A stretch of DNA of 64,000 bases, taken from assembly GCF_044542075.1 (NCBI RefSeq), contig NZ_JBITTU010000007.1, positions 1 to 64,000 of the forward strand. Reading direction: 5' to 3'. The first letter of the stretch is position 1. The number at the start of each line of letters is the position of its first letter. Below, piece by piece: positions 23,347-33,467 of the stretch. Made by a program: the position numbers and the translations under genes. This DNA comes from Leeuwenhoekiella sp044542075. Lineage in GTDB: Bacteria > Bacteroidota > Bacteroidia > Flavobacteriales > Flavobacteriaceae. The notes beneath the pieces were generated by a model that saw only the letters and a program-made list of their open reading frames with translations, was not told the DNA's origin and ran no database searches.

Positions 23347-26300
23347 ATGCATAAAAAAATTACTTTTTTAGGAAAGGCAATTATGCTGTCTTTTCTATTT
23401 ATTAGTTTCGGATTTTCTACATCAACCTATGCTCAGTGCGCCGGTGCGGATGCGACACTCAGTTCGTGTAACAAAGAAACAAATCAATTTTTAGACTTAT
23501 TTGCAGCTCTAGGTGGTTCACCAACTCCGGGTGGTACCTGGACTGATAACGACAACACCGGTGGTTTAAACGAAACGACAGGTGAGCTAAATACCTGGCA
23601 AATAAGTAGCGGTGGTACCTTTAGTTATACTTATACAAACCCCAATTGCTCAGAGAGTGCTACAGTAACGCTGACATTGGCGGGTTTTCCGGGACAGAGC
23701 AATATGAATGCCGTAGCTTGTGATGACAATAGTAGCGTCAACTTGTTCCAATTTACAGGAGGTAGCCCTGCAGCAACAACGCCAGGAAATTGGACTCTTA
23801 TTGCAGTTAGTAATGAAAGAGGTGATGATGTTGCATCAGCCAGCAACACGCTATCAGGACGTAATTTTGATGCTTCACAAGCTGGAAAAGGTACCTATAC
23901 GTTTAGATATACCATTACAGATCAACCGGCAATAGATTGCCAGACTAGTTCTGCTAATCCTTCTCCTATTTCAAGTATGGTACGACTTGAAGTATCTCCT
24001 GCACCAGATACTGGAAATTTAGATGCTACCATTCAAACTATTTTTTGTGAAAGTGATGATTTATCAGGTTTCAGAAATTATAATTTAAGAACTGCTATCA
24101 TAAACGAAGATGACGGCGGTTTCTGGACAGAAAATACTACCAATGAAATTAGCAATGTAAACGATAGTTTTATCAATATTGAAAACATACGCGATACCTT
24201 TGGCGTAGGCACCTATTCTTTTACCTATACTGTAGAACCTGTAAATCAAATTTGTAACGAAAGTAAAATTACGGTAAATATCGTTATTGAGCAGGTAGCA
24301 GATTTTAGAAATGCTAAATTAGAGTTTAGTTTTCCTGCGGAAGATGATGACGTTATTTGCGTAGATACGTTACCTATTACTCCAATTGTTACCATTACAG
24401 GAGATATAGCTGATATACCTAACGGAAATTACGAAATGACATACAGCGTAAGTGCGTCACCAAATGCGGGGACAGAAACGGTAGTTGTTGCTATGACCGA
24501 TGGTGTGGGTACTTTTAATGCAAATACAGATTTTTTCACAGGTGTAGGAGTTGCTGAACTCATTATTGAGTCTATCAAAGACCCTAATACTCTTGGAGAA
24601 TGTATTACATATCTAGGAGATCTTCGAGATACACTTACTATAGTGGGATTACCCGATCTATCTGATGCGCTGATTGAAGTAAATCAACCTTTATGTCTTG
24701 AGCAAGACGGTACTTTCACTATAAGTGATGCAGGTACTACTCCAGAACTCGAATTAATAGACGGGATTTACAGCTTTACCTATACGTTGGCAAATTCTAC
24801 AACTTCGATGAATTATACGCAGACAGCAGATGTTTTAGGAGGTACAGCCACAATCCCATTACCGGCAACAGCACTCTTAACGGCAGATGACTATACTATC
24901 ACATTAACAAATGCTACTAACTATGCAGGATGTAGCTCTGATGTTGCGATTACAACCACTTTTACGGTAAGTCCTAAACCAGACGCTCAGACTTTAAGCG
25001 TTAGTGTTACTGATGCCTGCGAAAGCGAACCAGTAACCGTCACTATTACAGACACAGCTACGACTGCAAATCTTATAGATGGCACTTACGATTTCACATA
25101 TGACCTAACAGGAGCTATTACACTTACAAATCAATCTGCTACTGGCGTTGTTGTAACAAACGGTACAGGATCATTTATACTACCTGCAACAATTTTAGCA
25201 AATGGGAACTCTAACCTCTCGTTGACTTCCATTGCAAATTCATTAACGGCGTGTGAAGCAGATAACTTAACAATGCCTACAGACGACTTTAATATTACTC
25301 CAATACCAGATCTAACCAATGCAGTACTTACGGTAGTTGATGTTTGTGAAGACAAGGAAGCTACTGTTATGATAAACGTTACTCCAACTGCTGTTCAGGA
25401 TGGTAGTTATACGTTGAGCTATACAATTAGTGGTGTTAATACGCTGGCGCAGACCAATGCTAATGTGACTTTTACTGCTGGTGTGGCAATCTTAACAATT
25501 GCTGAAACATCACTTACTAACGCAGGAACTAATACAATCACAATTTTAAGTTTAGCCACTGCTACTTTAAACTGTGCAGCAATAGGTTTACCAGTTTCTC
25601 AAACTTTTGAAACTTTACCCGTTCCTACACTTACAAATACAACAGTTAGTGTAGCTTCGGTATGTTTAGGAGAAACTTCAGATATTCTTTTTACAAATTC
25701 AGATCTTACAGATGGTACTTATGAAATTGAATATGAGTTAACCGGAGCAAATATGTTCTCTCAAACGGCTACAATCACATTCCAAGGAGGAAGTGCATCT
25801 TTATCTCTTGATGCTCTAACCTTAGCTAATGCAGGAACAACTACCTTGACTATTAAGTCAATAACAAGCACAGCGTTTACCTGTATTAACGATACAAGTA
25901 TAACTACATCTTTTGAAGTGAATCCTATTCCAGAACTTGCTGATGAAAGCGTGACAGCTTCAGATATATGTGTAAATGAACCAGGATTAGTTAGTATTGC
26001 AAATGCAGCAAATCTTACTGATGGCACGTATACAGTAACTTATGATTTGTCTGGCGCGAACACAGCCTCAGGTCTTTCGGCAACCGTAACTGTAACAAAC
26101 GGAACAGGAGTATTTGAAATACCAGCTACTGCTTTAACACAAATAGGGATTACAACCATAGATATTACACAGGTTACAAGCGCATCAAATTGTGCTTCTG
26201 GTACTTTAGCTGTGAGTGATGATTTTGAAATATACAGTTTACCAGACGCTACCGGTGTTGTAGTAACCGGTACTGATGTTTGTTTTGGAGAAACGGTATC

Positions 26301-27096
26301 TCTGTTATTAAGCGGTGCTTCAGCATTAGTAGATGCAGATTATTTAGTTACCTATGCGCTTAGTGGAGCTAATACAGTACAGTCTGTAACTGCTACGCTG
26401 CCTTTCACAGCAGGCGCTGCGACCTTGTCTATAAATTCTTCAGTACTGATAAGTGCAGGCGTTACTACCATAGAAATTATAGACATTCAAAATTTTACAA
26501 CGTTGTGTAGTGCTTCAAATTTAACTGCTATACCTGCTGTAATAAATCTTGAAGATCCTACTGCTCCATCACTTACTTCATCAGGAAATGTGTTTTGCGT
26601 AAACGACGATCCTACAGTAGCAGATCTTTTAGCAAATGCAAGCTCAGGTTTTGACATCTTAGTTTACGATGCTGCAACCGGCGGCTCTCTTGTAAGTTCA
26701 ACCACCGCTTTAACTGCAAATACAACCTATTATCTTGCTGCTCAAAACAGTTCTTCAGGTTGTGAAAGTTCACAACGATTAGCTGTAACAGCAGATTTAA
26801 CGGGTTGTGATTCGGTATTTATACCAGATGGTTTCTCTCCTAACGGCGACGGAATAAACGATCTGTTTGAAATGAAAAATATAGATATTATTTACCCAAA
26901 TTATACTATTGAGATATTTAACCGTAACGGTAATGTCGTGTTTAAAGGTAATGCCTCTACAGGCTTCTGGAACGGACAGGCAAATCAAAACCGCTTAGGA
27001 GGAAACACACTTCCTAACGGTACCTATTTCTACATTATCAATTACAACAACGGCCAAACAAATTCTAAACAAGGTAAAGTTTACCTAAACAGATAA
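23347..27096 (+). CDS. T9SS-secreted repeat adhesin with gliding-type (type B) C-terminal domain
   Basis: A 1249-residue secreted surface protein. A signal peptide (about 1-29, ending TYAQ) is followed by PKD/SprB-like modules (about 30-315) and then seven tandem beta-repeats of about 105 residues (315-1068), each with a short aligned pattern: a start like IPDLT, a Cys around position 15-20, LTDGTY, and NGTGSF. Then comes an Ig-like/CshA-type region and a C-terminal domain (about 1157-1249) starting VFIPDGFSPNGDGINDLF and ending QGKVYLNR, the gliding-motility CHU_C type B sorting signal. It should be secreted by the type IX system and kept at the surface. PorP/SprF and OmpA genes follow directly. 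Confidence 0.9.
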   Translation: MHKKITFLGKAIMLSFLFISFGFSTSTYAQCAGADATLSSCNKETNQFLDLFAALGGSPTPGGTWTDNDNTGGLNETTGELNTWQISSGGTFSYTYTNPNCSESATVTLTLAGFPGQSNMNAVACDDNSSVNLFQFTGGSPAATTPGNWTLIAVSNERGDDVASASNTLSGRNFDASQAGKGTYTFRYTITDQPAIDCQTSSANPSPISSMVRLEVSPAPDTGNLDATIQTIFCESDDLSGFRNYNLRTAIINEDDGGFWTENTTNEISNVNDSFINIENIRDTFGVGTYSFTYTVEPVNQICNESKITVNIVIEQVADFRNAKLEFSFPAEDDDVICVDTLPITPIVTITGDIADIPNGNYEMTYSVSASPNAGTETVVVAMTDGVGTFNANTDFFTGVGVAELIIESIKDPNTLGECITYLGDLRDTLTIVGLPDLSDALIEVNQPLCLEQDGTFTISDAGTTPELELIDGIYSFTYTLANSTTSMNYTQTADVLGGTATIPLPATALLTADDYTITLTNATNYAGCSSDVAITTTFTVSPKPDAQTLSVSVTDACESEPVTVTITDTATTANLIDGTYDFTYDLTGAITLTNQSATGVVVTNGTGSFILPATILANGNSNLSLTSIANSLTACEADNLTMPTDDFNITPIPDLTNAVLTVVDVCEDKEATVMINVTPTAVQDGSYTLSYTISGVNTLAQTNANVTFTAGVAILTIAETSLTNAGTNTITILSLATATLNCAAIGLPVSQTFETLPVPTLTNTTVSVASVCLGETSDILFTNSDLTDGTYEIEYELTGANMFSQTATITFQGGSASLSLDALTLANAGTTTLTIKSITSTAFTCINDTSITTSFEVNPIPELADESVTASDICVNEPGLVSIANAANLTDGTYTVTYDLSGANTASGLSATVTVTNGTGVFEIPATALTQIGITTIDITQVTSASNCASGTLAVSDDFEIYSLPDATGVVVTGTDVCFGETVSLLLSGASALVDADYLVTYALSGANTVQSVTATLPFTAGAATLSINSSVLISAGVTTIEIIDIQNFTTLCSASNLTAIPAVINLEDPTAPSLTSSGNVFCVNDDPTVADLLANASSGFDILVYDAATGGSLVSSTTALTANTTYYLAAQNSSSGCESSQRLAVTADLTGCDSVFIPDGFSPNGDGINDLFEMKNIDIIYPNYTIEIFNRNGNVVFKGNASTGFWNGQANQNRLGGNTLPNGTYFYIINYNNGQTNSKQGKVYLNR

Positions 27097-27109
27097 AAGG
27101 ATGATCTCA

Positions 27110-28054
27110 ATGAAAACTTCAACTTCAAAATTTACGTTTTTTGCAGTGCTTGTCCTTTTTTGCACAAGTATGTTTGCACAACAAGACCCAGAATACACGC
27201 AGTATATGTATAATATGAGCGTGATTAACCCAGCTTATTCATCTGTAAATAAAGCTAAAATAGGTGGTATTTACAGAGCTCAGTGGGTAAGTATAGATGG
27301 TGCTCCCACAACTGCCAGTTTCTTTGGGCATTTACCAATTTCTGATAAAGTAGAGCTGGGCTTGAATATTGTTCACGATGAAATAGGCGATGTGGTACAG
27401 GAAACTAATTTAAATGCAGATTTTGCTTACAAATTACCCGTACAGGAAAACGCTACACTTTCCTTAGGTATTAAAGCTGGTGCTTCCTTTTTTAGCACAG
27501 ACTTTAGCAGACTTCAACTGGGCAGCGGTGGTCCTGCAACAGATCCTTCTTTTGATCAGAATATAAACCGCACGTATCCTACAATAGGAATTGGAGCTTA
27601 TTATTTTTCAGAAAAATATTATGTAGGACTTTCTGCTCCTAACCTTGTAGCCTCTCAACATCTTGAAGATCAAAATGGCGTTCAGCGTCTGGGAAGTGAA
27701 AACACGCATTATTTTTTTACCGGTGGTTATGTATTTGAGCCGTCTTCAGACTTTCAGATTAAACCTTCATTTATGGCGAGATGGGTAAATGGCGCTCCGG
27801 TAAGTATTGATGTTAATGCCAATGTGCGCTTTTATCAACGTTTTGAAGCAGGTATAGGCTACCGCATTGATGACGCCGTAACCGGAATGCTAAATTTCGA
27901 GGTAACACCAGGTGTTCGCGTAGGCTATGCTTATGACTACACCACATCAAATTTAGGAGCATACAATAATGGAAGCCACGAAGTTATGATTCTTTTTGAT
28001 TTTGACCTGCTAAGCAAATTACCATCGTACCTTAAATCTCCTCGCTTCTTTTAA
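27110..28054 (+). CDS. PorP/SprF-family type IX secretion membrane protein
   Basis: A 314-residue outer-membrane protein. The signal peptide (KTSTSKFTFFAVLVLFCTSMFAQ) is followed by QDPEYTQYMYNMSVINPAYS, the diagnostic N-terminal block of the PorP/SprF family, and by beta strands up to SPRFF. The family works with type B C-terminal-domain cargos, so it likely anchors or translocates the adhesin just upstream. The earlier in-frame ATG at 27101 is possible, but it overlaps the purine-rich AAAGG that gives good spacing to 27110. The gene starts 13 bases after the adhesin stop. Confidence 0.93.
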   Translation: MKTSTSKFTFFAVLVLFCTSMFAQQDPEYTQYMYNMSVINPAYSSVNKAKIGGIYRAQWVSIDGAPTTASFFGHLPISDKVELGLNIVHDEIGDVVQETNLNADFAYKLPVQENATLSLGIKAGASFFSTDFSRLQLGSGGPATDPSFDQNINRTYPTIGIGAYYFSEKYYVGLSAPNLVASQHLEDQNGVQRLGSENTHYFFTGGYVFEPSSDFQIKPSFMARWVNGAPVSIDVNANVRFYQRFEAGIGYRIDDAVTGMLNFEVTPGVRVGYAYDYTTSNLGAYNNGSHEVMILFDFDLLSKLPSYLKSPRFF

Positions 28055-28071
28055 TTTACAGTATTATAACT

Positions 28072-29943
28072 ATGAGAACTTATACCATTCTATGTATTCT
28101 GCTGATTGTTTTTCAAGTAGGATTTTCACAAAGCAAAACATTAAAAGAGGCCAATAAGCTTTTTGCTAATCAGGCATACGCCGAAGCAATACAAGCTTAT
28201 GAGACAGAAGAAACTTTAGATTCTACAGCTACCTTAAAATTAGCAGATGCTTATTATTATACAGCAGATGCCCCAAATGCTTCTGCAGCCTATGCAAAAG
28301 CATGGGTGTTAAACCCAAATCAAAGTCTAAGCACCTATTTTAGGTATGCAGATGCTGCAAAGCGAAATAAAGATTATGATAAAGCAAATGAGTTATTATC
28401 TACTTACACAGGTGAGGCAATCTCTATTCTAGAAACCACCGAAGCTAACGATCTTAAACTTCCGCAGTATTTTATGCCTACGGTTTTAGATGCAGCTTCT
28501 GCCTATGACGATTTTGGAGCCGCTTATTTTGACAGACAAATCGTATTTGCTTCAAATCGTAATGCAGAACGACCGCTTTATGCCTGGACCGGAAAACCCT
28601 TTCTAGATTTGTATTATGCTAAAGTTTCGGGAAGTACGATAACTGATGAAGGTTTGTTTCCGGGAGCGATAAATACAGACACGCACGAGAGTAATGCTGT
28701 ATTTACGGCAGATGGCAAGCGCATGTATTTTACACGTACCAGCTCACAATTAAGCAGAATCGACAAAAATAAAGTGGGTGTGCTACAAATATATAGCGCA
28801 GAGCTGGTAGGTACACAGTGGTCTAACGTAAAACCTATTGAGATAAACAATTCGCAATATTCAATCACGCATCCTGCAATTAGTCCAGATGGCAGTTCAT
28901 TATATTTTGCTAGTGATATGCCTGGTGGTTATGGTAACTTTGATATTTATAAAGCCGAAATTAATGCAGATGGAAACGTAAGCAATCCTGTAAATTTAGG
29001 ACCTCAGATAAATACAGATAAACTAGAACAATTTCCATTTGTATCAGAATCGGGCAACCTGTATTTTGCCAGTAATCGCGTAGAGGGTCTGGGTGGTCTA
29101 GATGTTTACCGAAGCGACTGGGAGTCTGGTGATTTTCAAGAAGCATTTAATCTGGGCTCATCCATAAATTCAAATGCAGATGATTTTGCTCTTATTTTAA
29201 AAGAGGGCTATGGCTCTGGATTTTTCTCTTCTAATCGAACAGGAAAAGACAAATTATATGCTTTAGAAATCTATCCTAACGTAGATTATGTGGTCTTAGG
29301 AAATGTAGATGATAAGACTACATTAAAGCCTATTCCAAGCGCAGAGGTAACCATGTTTAATACTAAAACCGGTACCATTACTAAAACCCGTTCTGCTGAA
29401 GATGGAAGCTTCAAATTTGATGTTCGCCCTAACAGTTCATATAAATTTAAAGCAAATAAAGAACTTTATGTTCCTACCGAAAAGGAAGTAAAAATTGAAT
29501 ATTCACCACTCACCAAAACTGTTATAAAATTAGAAATGCTTGCTTACGCAGATTCAGACAGTTTAATTGTTTTTAATAAGCGTAATCAAACAACACAGAT
29601 AAATCTTGAGAAAATATTTTTTGATTTTGACAAAGCTACTATTCGTCCTGATGCTGCTAAAATCTTAAATAAACTAGTTGAGGTAATGCAAAAATATCCT
29701 AATATGAATATTGAAGTTGCATCGCATACAGATAGCAAGGGTTCTGATAGTTATAACTTACAATTGTCTGAGCGTCGAGCACAGGCTACAGTAGCCTATT
29801 TAATTTCTCAGGGTATTAATGAAAGTCGTTTGACCGCTAAAGGTTATGGAGAAACCGATTTGATAAACGATTGTAATTCTATGAATTGTACAGATGCTCA
29901 ACAGGATGTAAACCGAAGAAGTGAGTTTACCATCTTAAAGTAA
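28072..29943 (+). CDS. OmpA-family lipidless outer-membrane protein with TPR and beta-propeller regions
   Basis: A 623-residue envelope protein. The signal peptide (to about QVGFSQ) is followed by TPR-like helices (about 22-120), PD40/WD40-like repeats (about 150-400; repeated SxDGxxLYFASD), a small CNA-B-like beta domain (about 410-480) and an OmpA peptidoglycan-binding domain (about 507-623; IFFDFDKATIRPDAAKIL, TDSKGSDSYNLQLSERRAQATVAYL). This order is typical of flavobacterial proteins encoded with PorP/SprF. It probably links the T9SS adhesin complex to the cell wall. It starts 17 bases after the PorP/SprF stop, and the operon ends with a terminator. Confidence 0.93.
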   Translation: MRTYTILCILLIVFQVGFSQSKTLKEANKLFANQAYAEAIQAYETEETLDSTATLKLADAYYYTADAPNASAAYAKAWVLNPNQSLSTYFRYADAAKRNKDYDKANELLSTYTGEAISILETTEANDLKLPQYFMPTVLDAASAYDDFGAAYFDRQIVFASNRNAERPLYAWTGKPFLDLYYAKVSGSTITDEGLFPGAINTDTHESNAVFTADGKRMYFTRTSSQLSRIDKNKVGVLQIYSAELVGTQWSNVKPIEINNSQYSITHPAISPDGSSLYFASDMPGGYGNFDIYKAEINADGNVSNPVNLGPQINTDKLEQFPFVSESGNLYFASNRVEGLGGLDVYRSDWESGDFQEAFNLGSSINSNADDFALILKEGYGSGFFSSNRTGKDKLYALEIYPNVDYVVLGNVDDKTTLKPIPSAEVTMFNTKTGTITKTRSAEDGSFKFDVRPNSSYKFKANKELYVPTEKEVKIEYSPLTKTVIKLEMLAYADSDSLIVFNKRNQTTQINLEKIFFDFDKATIRPDAAKILNKLVEVMQKYPNMNIEVASHTDSKGSDSYNLQLSERRAQATVAYLISQGINESRLTAKGYGETDLINDCNSMNCTDAQQDVNRRSEFTILK

Positions 29944-29994
29944 TACGCAAATCATTTGAGTCTTCGATTACAGAAGTACTTCTATTATCTCATA

Positions 29995-30028
29995 AAAAAC
30001 CCCGCTAAAAAAATTTAGCGGGGTTTTT
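29995..30028. terminator. Bidirectional terminator
   Basis: AAAAACCCCGCTAAA (29995-30009) pairs perfectly with TTTAGCGGGGTTTTT (30014-30028). It lies between the convergent ompA-type gene and the AAA ATPase gene. Confidence 0.92.
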
Positions 30029-30048
30029 AATCTTAAGTTTTAATAAGT

Positions 30049-31512
30049 CTAAAGACCGTTTATATAACTACCATATAAATCTTTAAAACGCATCCCTTCA
30101 GACATACGATATTTGCTTAATTTCTTAAACTCTACCAGTGCCCAAAGAATAAACTCTTTCATAAAGTACTGATCTTTTTTATCAAGATCGGCCTGATACG
30201 TATTTATTAGAGTTTGTAAAGGCGCGACATCATCGAGCATCTTTTTATATTCCGCTTCATTTAAATCGTCAAGCAATTCAAAATCGGTTTGATCAAAAAA
30301 CCAGGCTATAATGGGGTCGTAAGGGTTATTTTCATTCTGTTTTTCGAGCTTTTTAATTTCGGGGAAATAAGTAATGAATAATGTTTTAATAGCGTCGCCT
30401 ATTAAGGTGTGTGCAACAGATGCTGCTCCCTCCTGCTCTCCTTCGTAAACTAACTCTACTTTACCGGTGATTGCAGGTATCATTCCCATAAAATCACCCA
30501 AGCGTACTGTAGTTGTATCATCTCCTGCCTGTAGCGCTCTACGCTCTGCAGTACTTAGAAGATTCTCGTAAGCAGTAATACTCATACGTGCACTCACCCC
30601 ACTTTTAACATCTATATATTCACTATCACGAGCCTCAAAGCTTATTTGCTCTAAAAGATCTTTTGCTAGTGAAGGCACATAAATCTGCTCCTCATTACGA
30701 CCATCTCTGCGTGCTTCTTGCTGCGTTATGGTGCGCGCTATCTCTATAGTTTCAGGATAATGTGTAAGAATTTGAGAACCTATACGATCTTTTAACGGTG
30801 TTACAATACTTCCTCTATTTGTATAATCTTCAGGATTTGCAGTAAATACAAACTGAAGATCTAAAGGCAAGCGCAATTTAAAACCACGTATTTGTATATC
30901 TCCTTCCTGTAAAATATTAAATAATGCAACTTGTATACGAGCCTGTAAATCTGGTAATTCATTAATAACAAAAATGCATCGGTTTGCTCGTGGGATCATC
31001 CCAAAGTGAATCACGCGATCATCTGCATAACTTAGTTTTAAATTAGCAGCTTTAATAGGATCTACATCCCCAATTAAATCTGCTACGGTAACATCTGGAG
31101 TCGCTAGCTTTTCGGCAAAACGATCATCTCTGTGAAGCCACTCTATAGGTGTGTCATCTCCTTTTTCGCTTATTATTTCAATAGCAAAGCGCGATAGAGG
31201 ATTAAGCGGGTCATCATTTAATTCTGAACCTTCAACAACAGGTACCCACTCGTCTAACAGTTGAACCATTAAACGTGCAAGACGTGTTTTTGCCTGCCCT
31301 CTTAAACCCAATAAATTAATATTGTGCTTGGAAAGAATTGCGCGCTCTAATTCTGGTATTACCGTATATTCATAACCATGTATACCTTCAAAAGAGTTTT
31401 TTCCTTCCTTAATATTTTTAAGTAAATTTAGACGAAGCTCATCTTTAATACTACGACTAGCGTAATTCGCTTTCTTTAATTCACCTAATATTTTAATAGC
31501 TGGTTTGCTCAT
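30049..31512 (-). CDS. AAA+ ATPase, MoxR/magnesium-chelatase-I-like
   Basis: A 487-residue AAA+ protein. A Walker A variant GLRGQAKT is near residues 69-76, with Ala instead of the last Gly, as in RavA-like MoxR proteins. The Walker B strand is CIFVINELPDLQARIQVALFNILQEGD, in which the usual DE is replaced by NE. Sensor 1 is FVFTANPEDYTNRG. The C-terminal half (about 300-487) is helical. It is 23 bases downstream of a VWA gene on the same strand; AAA-VWA pairs act as chaperones for metal insertion or protein maturation, as in MoxR and Mg-chelatase. The Asp-to-Asn change in Walker B is unusual and could affect hydrolysis. Confidence 0.88.
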   Translation of the reverse strand: MSKPAIKILGELKKANYASRSIKDELRLNLLKNIKEGKNSFEGIHGYEYTVIPELERAILSKHNINLLGLRGQAKTRLARLMVQLLDEWVPVVEGSELNDDPLNPLSRFAIEIISEKGDDTPIEWLHRDDRFAEKLATPDVTVADLIGDVDPIKAANLKLSYADDRVIHFGMIPRANRCIFVINELPDLQARIQVALFNILQEGDIQIRGFKLRLPLDLQFVFTANPEDYTNRGSIVTPLKDRIGSQILTHYPETIEIARTITQQEARRDGRNEEQIYVPSLAKDLLEQISFEARDSEYIDVKSGVSARMSITAYENLLSTAERRALQAGDDTTTVRLGDFMGMIPAITGKVELVYEGEQEGAASVAHTLIGDAIKTLFITYFPEIKKLEKQNENNPYDPIIAWFFDQTDFELLDDLNEAEYKKMLDDVAPLQTLINTYQADLDKKDQYFMKEFILWALVEFKKLSKYRMSEGMRFKDLYGSYINGL

Positions 31513-31535
31513 AGTCTTTTCTTTATTTTCTTTTT

Positions 31536-32657
31536 CTAGCGTATTTTCTTTTTTCTGTTAGTCTCATAATCTTCAAAAATCATCTCTCCCAGTCCTTTAA
31601 GTCCTGTGTAAAATGCTTTTCCTTGATTAGCTTCCGTAAACTGGCGTACAAACTGCATCAGATATGGGTCTTGTGCAATCATAAATGTGGTTATAGGTAT
31701 TTTGAGTTTACGCGCCTGACTGGCCTGGCTATAGCACTTGTTTACAATATACTCATCTAAGCCCACACTATTTTTATAATAACGACCGTCAGCTTCACGT
31801 ATACAGCTAGGTTTACCATCTGTGATCATAAAAATCTGCTTATTGGTATTACGTTTACGACGTAAAATATCCATAGCGAGTTGTAAACCGGCAACGGTAT
31901 TGGTGTGGTATGGTCCTACCTGCAAATACGGTAAATCTTTAATTTTAATAGGCCAGGAGTCATTACCAAAAACAATTATATCTATAGTGTCTTTAGGGTA
32001 ACGGGTCGTTATTAATTCGGCTAGAGCCATCGCTACTTTCTTAGCAGGTGTAATGCGATCTTCGCCATACAAAATCATACTATGGCTTATATCTATCATA
32101 AGCACTGTACTCATTTGCGCTTTATGCTGAGTTTCTTCAACAATAAGATCTCTTTCGGTTAAATCAAAATTACCCATACCATTATTGATCTGAGCATTCT
32201 TAAGACTTTCGGTCATCGAAACGCGTTCGAGACCATCACCAAAACGATACTCTCTAGTCTCGCCAGTATGCTCATCGCCACTACCTACCCTATTAGTTTT
32301 GTGATTTCCTAAACCACCACGTTTAAGCTTACCGAAGATTTGATCTAAAGCACGTTGTCGTATTGCCTGCTCTGTCTTAGCAGTAATTGATAGAGAGCCC
32401 TTTCCGTCAGGTTCTAGTTCTTCTTTGAGATAACCTTTATCTTTAAGTTCCTGTACAAAATCATCTAATGTATAATCTTCATTAGTTAGTTTGTATTCCT
32501 TGTCCAGCTCTTTAAGCCAGTCCATAGCCTCATCAAAGTCTCCCGAGGTATGTGTTATCAGCTCTTTAAAAATTTCAAAAAGTTGATCAAACAACGACTG
32601 TTCGGGGGCTTCATAAGTTTTAAAGACAAATCCCTTACGTATATTTTCTTTTTTCAT
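31536..32657 (-). CDS. VWA-domain protein
   Basis: A 373-residue protein with a C-terminal von Willebrand A domain (about 176-345). The metal-ion-dependent adhesion site is seen as MLIDISHSMILYGEDRIT (DxSxS: Asp188, Ser190, Ser192 by approximate count) with TDGKPS later. The N-terminal 150 residues are helical. No signal peptide. It probably pairs with the MoxR-like ATPase, which begins 23 bases after its stop. This AAA-VWA module is conserved in Bacteroidetes but its client protein is unknown. Confidence 0.88.
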   Translation of the reverse strand: MKKENIRKGFVFKTYEAPEQSLFDQLFEIFKELITHTSGDFDEAMDWLKELDKEYKLTNEDYTLDDFVQELKDKGYLKEELEPDGKGSLSITAKTEQAIRQRALDQIFGKLKRGGLGNHKTNRVGSGDEHTGETREYRFGDGLERVSMTESLKNAQINNGMGNFDLTERDLIVEETQHKAQMSTVLMIDISHSMILYGEDRITPAKKVAMALAELITTRYPKDTIDIIVFGNDSWPIKIKDLPYLQVGPYHTNTVAGLQLAMDILRRKRNTNKQIFMITDGKPSCIREADGRYYKNSVGLDEYIVNKCYSQASQARKLKIPITTFMIAQDPYLMQFVRQFTEANQGKAFYTGLKGLGEMIFEDYETNRKKKIR

Positions 32658-32786
32658 AGCGACTTAAAATTACGGAATTTTAGACTTTTGACCACGTCCA
32701 GAACACAAAAGCTAGACTTAAAAATTAGCCAATTTTAAAAATATTCATAGACGTTTAATACCAACTGAGATTACACTATAAACAAA

Positions 32787-32812
32787 AAAACCCTTCATTT
32801 CTGAAGGGTTTT
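32787..32812 (-). terminator. Terminator of the fasciclin gene
   Basis: AAAACCCTTCA (32787-32797) pairs with TGAAGGGTTTT (32802-32812), with a T-run when read on the minus strand. It follows the fasciclin gene by about 22 bases. Confidence 0.8.
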
Positions 32813-32833
32813 AAAAAGGACTTATAAAAAGTC

Positions 32834-33433
32834 TTACATTTTTGGCATCACAACTGCGTCAATAGCGTGTATCACACCATTTGAAGCGTCTACATCTGCC
32901 ATAACTACTTTTGATTTGCTTCCGTTAGCATCAGTAATAATAACATTTTCACCATCTAAAGTAGCAGTTAACTCACCACCTTGTACAGTTTTGATTACAA
33001 AACTTCCGTTATTGTCATTAATTGCTTTAACTACATCTGCAGCCATATACTCTCCAGAAACAACGTGGTATTTTAAAAGACCAGCTAATTTCTCTTTATT
33101 TTCAGGTTTTGTTAAACCTTCTAATGTACCTGCAGGTAATTTATCAAATGCAGCATTAGTAGGAGCAAAAACAGTAAAAGGACCAGCTCCGTTTAAAGTC
33201 TCTCCTAATTCTGCAGCTTGTATAGCAGTTACAAGAGTTGTAAAGTTCTCATTGCCCATTGCTATAGTAGCGATAGTTTGTTGCTCTGGCATTTCTTCTT
33301 CAGTAGTTGCCTCAGCCTCCATAGCCATTTGCTCTTCGGTCATAGCTTCATCAGCTTCTTTGTTTTCATTGTCTTTGCAAGAAGTAAAAGCTAAAGTAGC
33401 AAGTACTGCCATACTTAAAAATATCTTTTTCAT
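32834..33433 (-). CDS. Fasciclin (FAS1)-domain lipoprotein
   Basis: A 199-residue lipoprotein: the signal ends in LAFTSC, so Cys19 is lipidated. A Glu/Thr-rich linker (about 20-55) leads to one FAS1 domain (about 58-196): LVTAIQAAELGETLNGAGPFTVFAPTNAAF is the H1 region, KEKLAGLLKYHVVSGEYMAADV the centre and GVIHAIDAVVMP the H2 end. FAS1 domains are extracellular adhesion modules; here on the outer membrane or periplasmic side. It has its own promoter (TACTTTTG on the minus strand at 33460-33467) and terminator. Confidence 0.93.
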   Translation of the reverse strand: MKKIFLSMAVLATLAFTSCKDNENKEADEAMTEEQMAMEAEATTEEEMPEQQTIATIAMGNENFTTLVTAIQAAELGETLNGAGPFTVFAPTNAAFDKLPAGTLEGLTKPENKEKLAGLLKYHVVSGEYMAADVVKAINDNNGSFVIKTVQGGELTATLDGENVIITDANGSKSKVVMADVDASNGVIHAIDAVVMPKM

Positions 33434-33459
33434 AAGTGTTGTTTTAAATTTTAGTTGCT

Positions 33460-33467
33460 CAAAAGTA
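33460..33467 (-). promoter_or_regulatory. -7 element of the fasciclin gene
   Basis: Read on the minus strand, TACTTTTG matches TAnnTTTG and lies 26 bases upstream of the ATG. No clear -33 element is found at the right spacing. Confidence 0.5.

Noticed and set aside
24290..26560. Possible CRISPR-like or DNA-level repeat array
   Set aside because: The repeated units are about 315 bases with coding variation only at the protein level; they are tandem protein modules of the adhesin, not a CRISPR.
27101..27109. Alternative start of the PorP/SprF gene nine bases upstream
   Set aside because: Possible, but it overlaps the purine-rich sequence that gives good spacing to the ATG at 27110.
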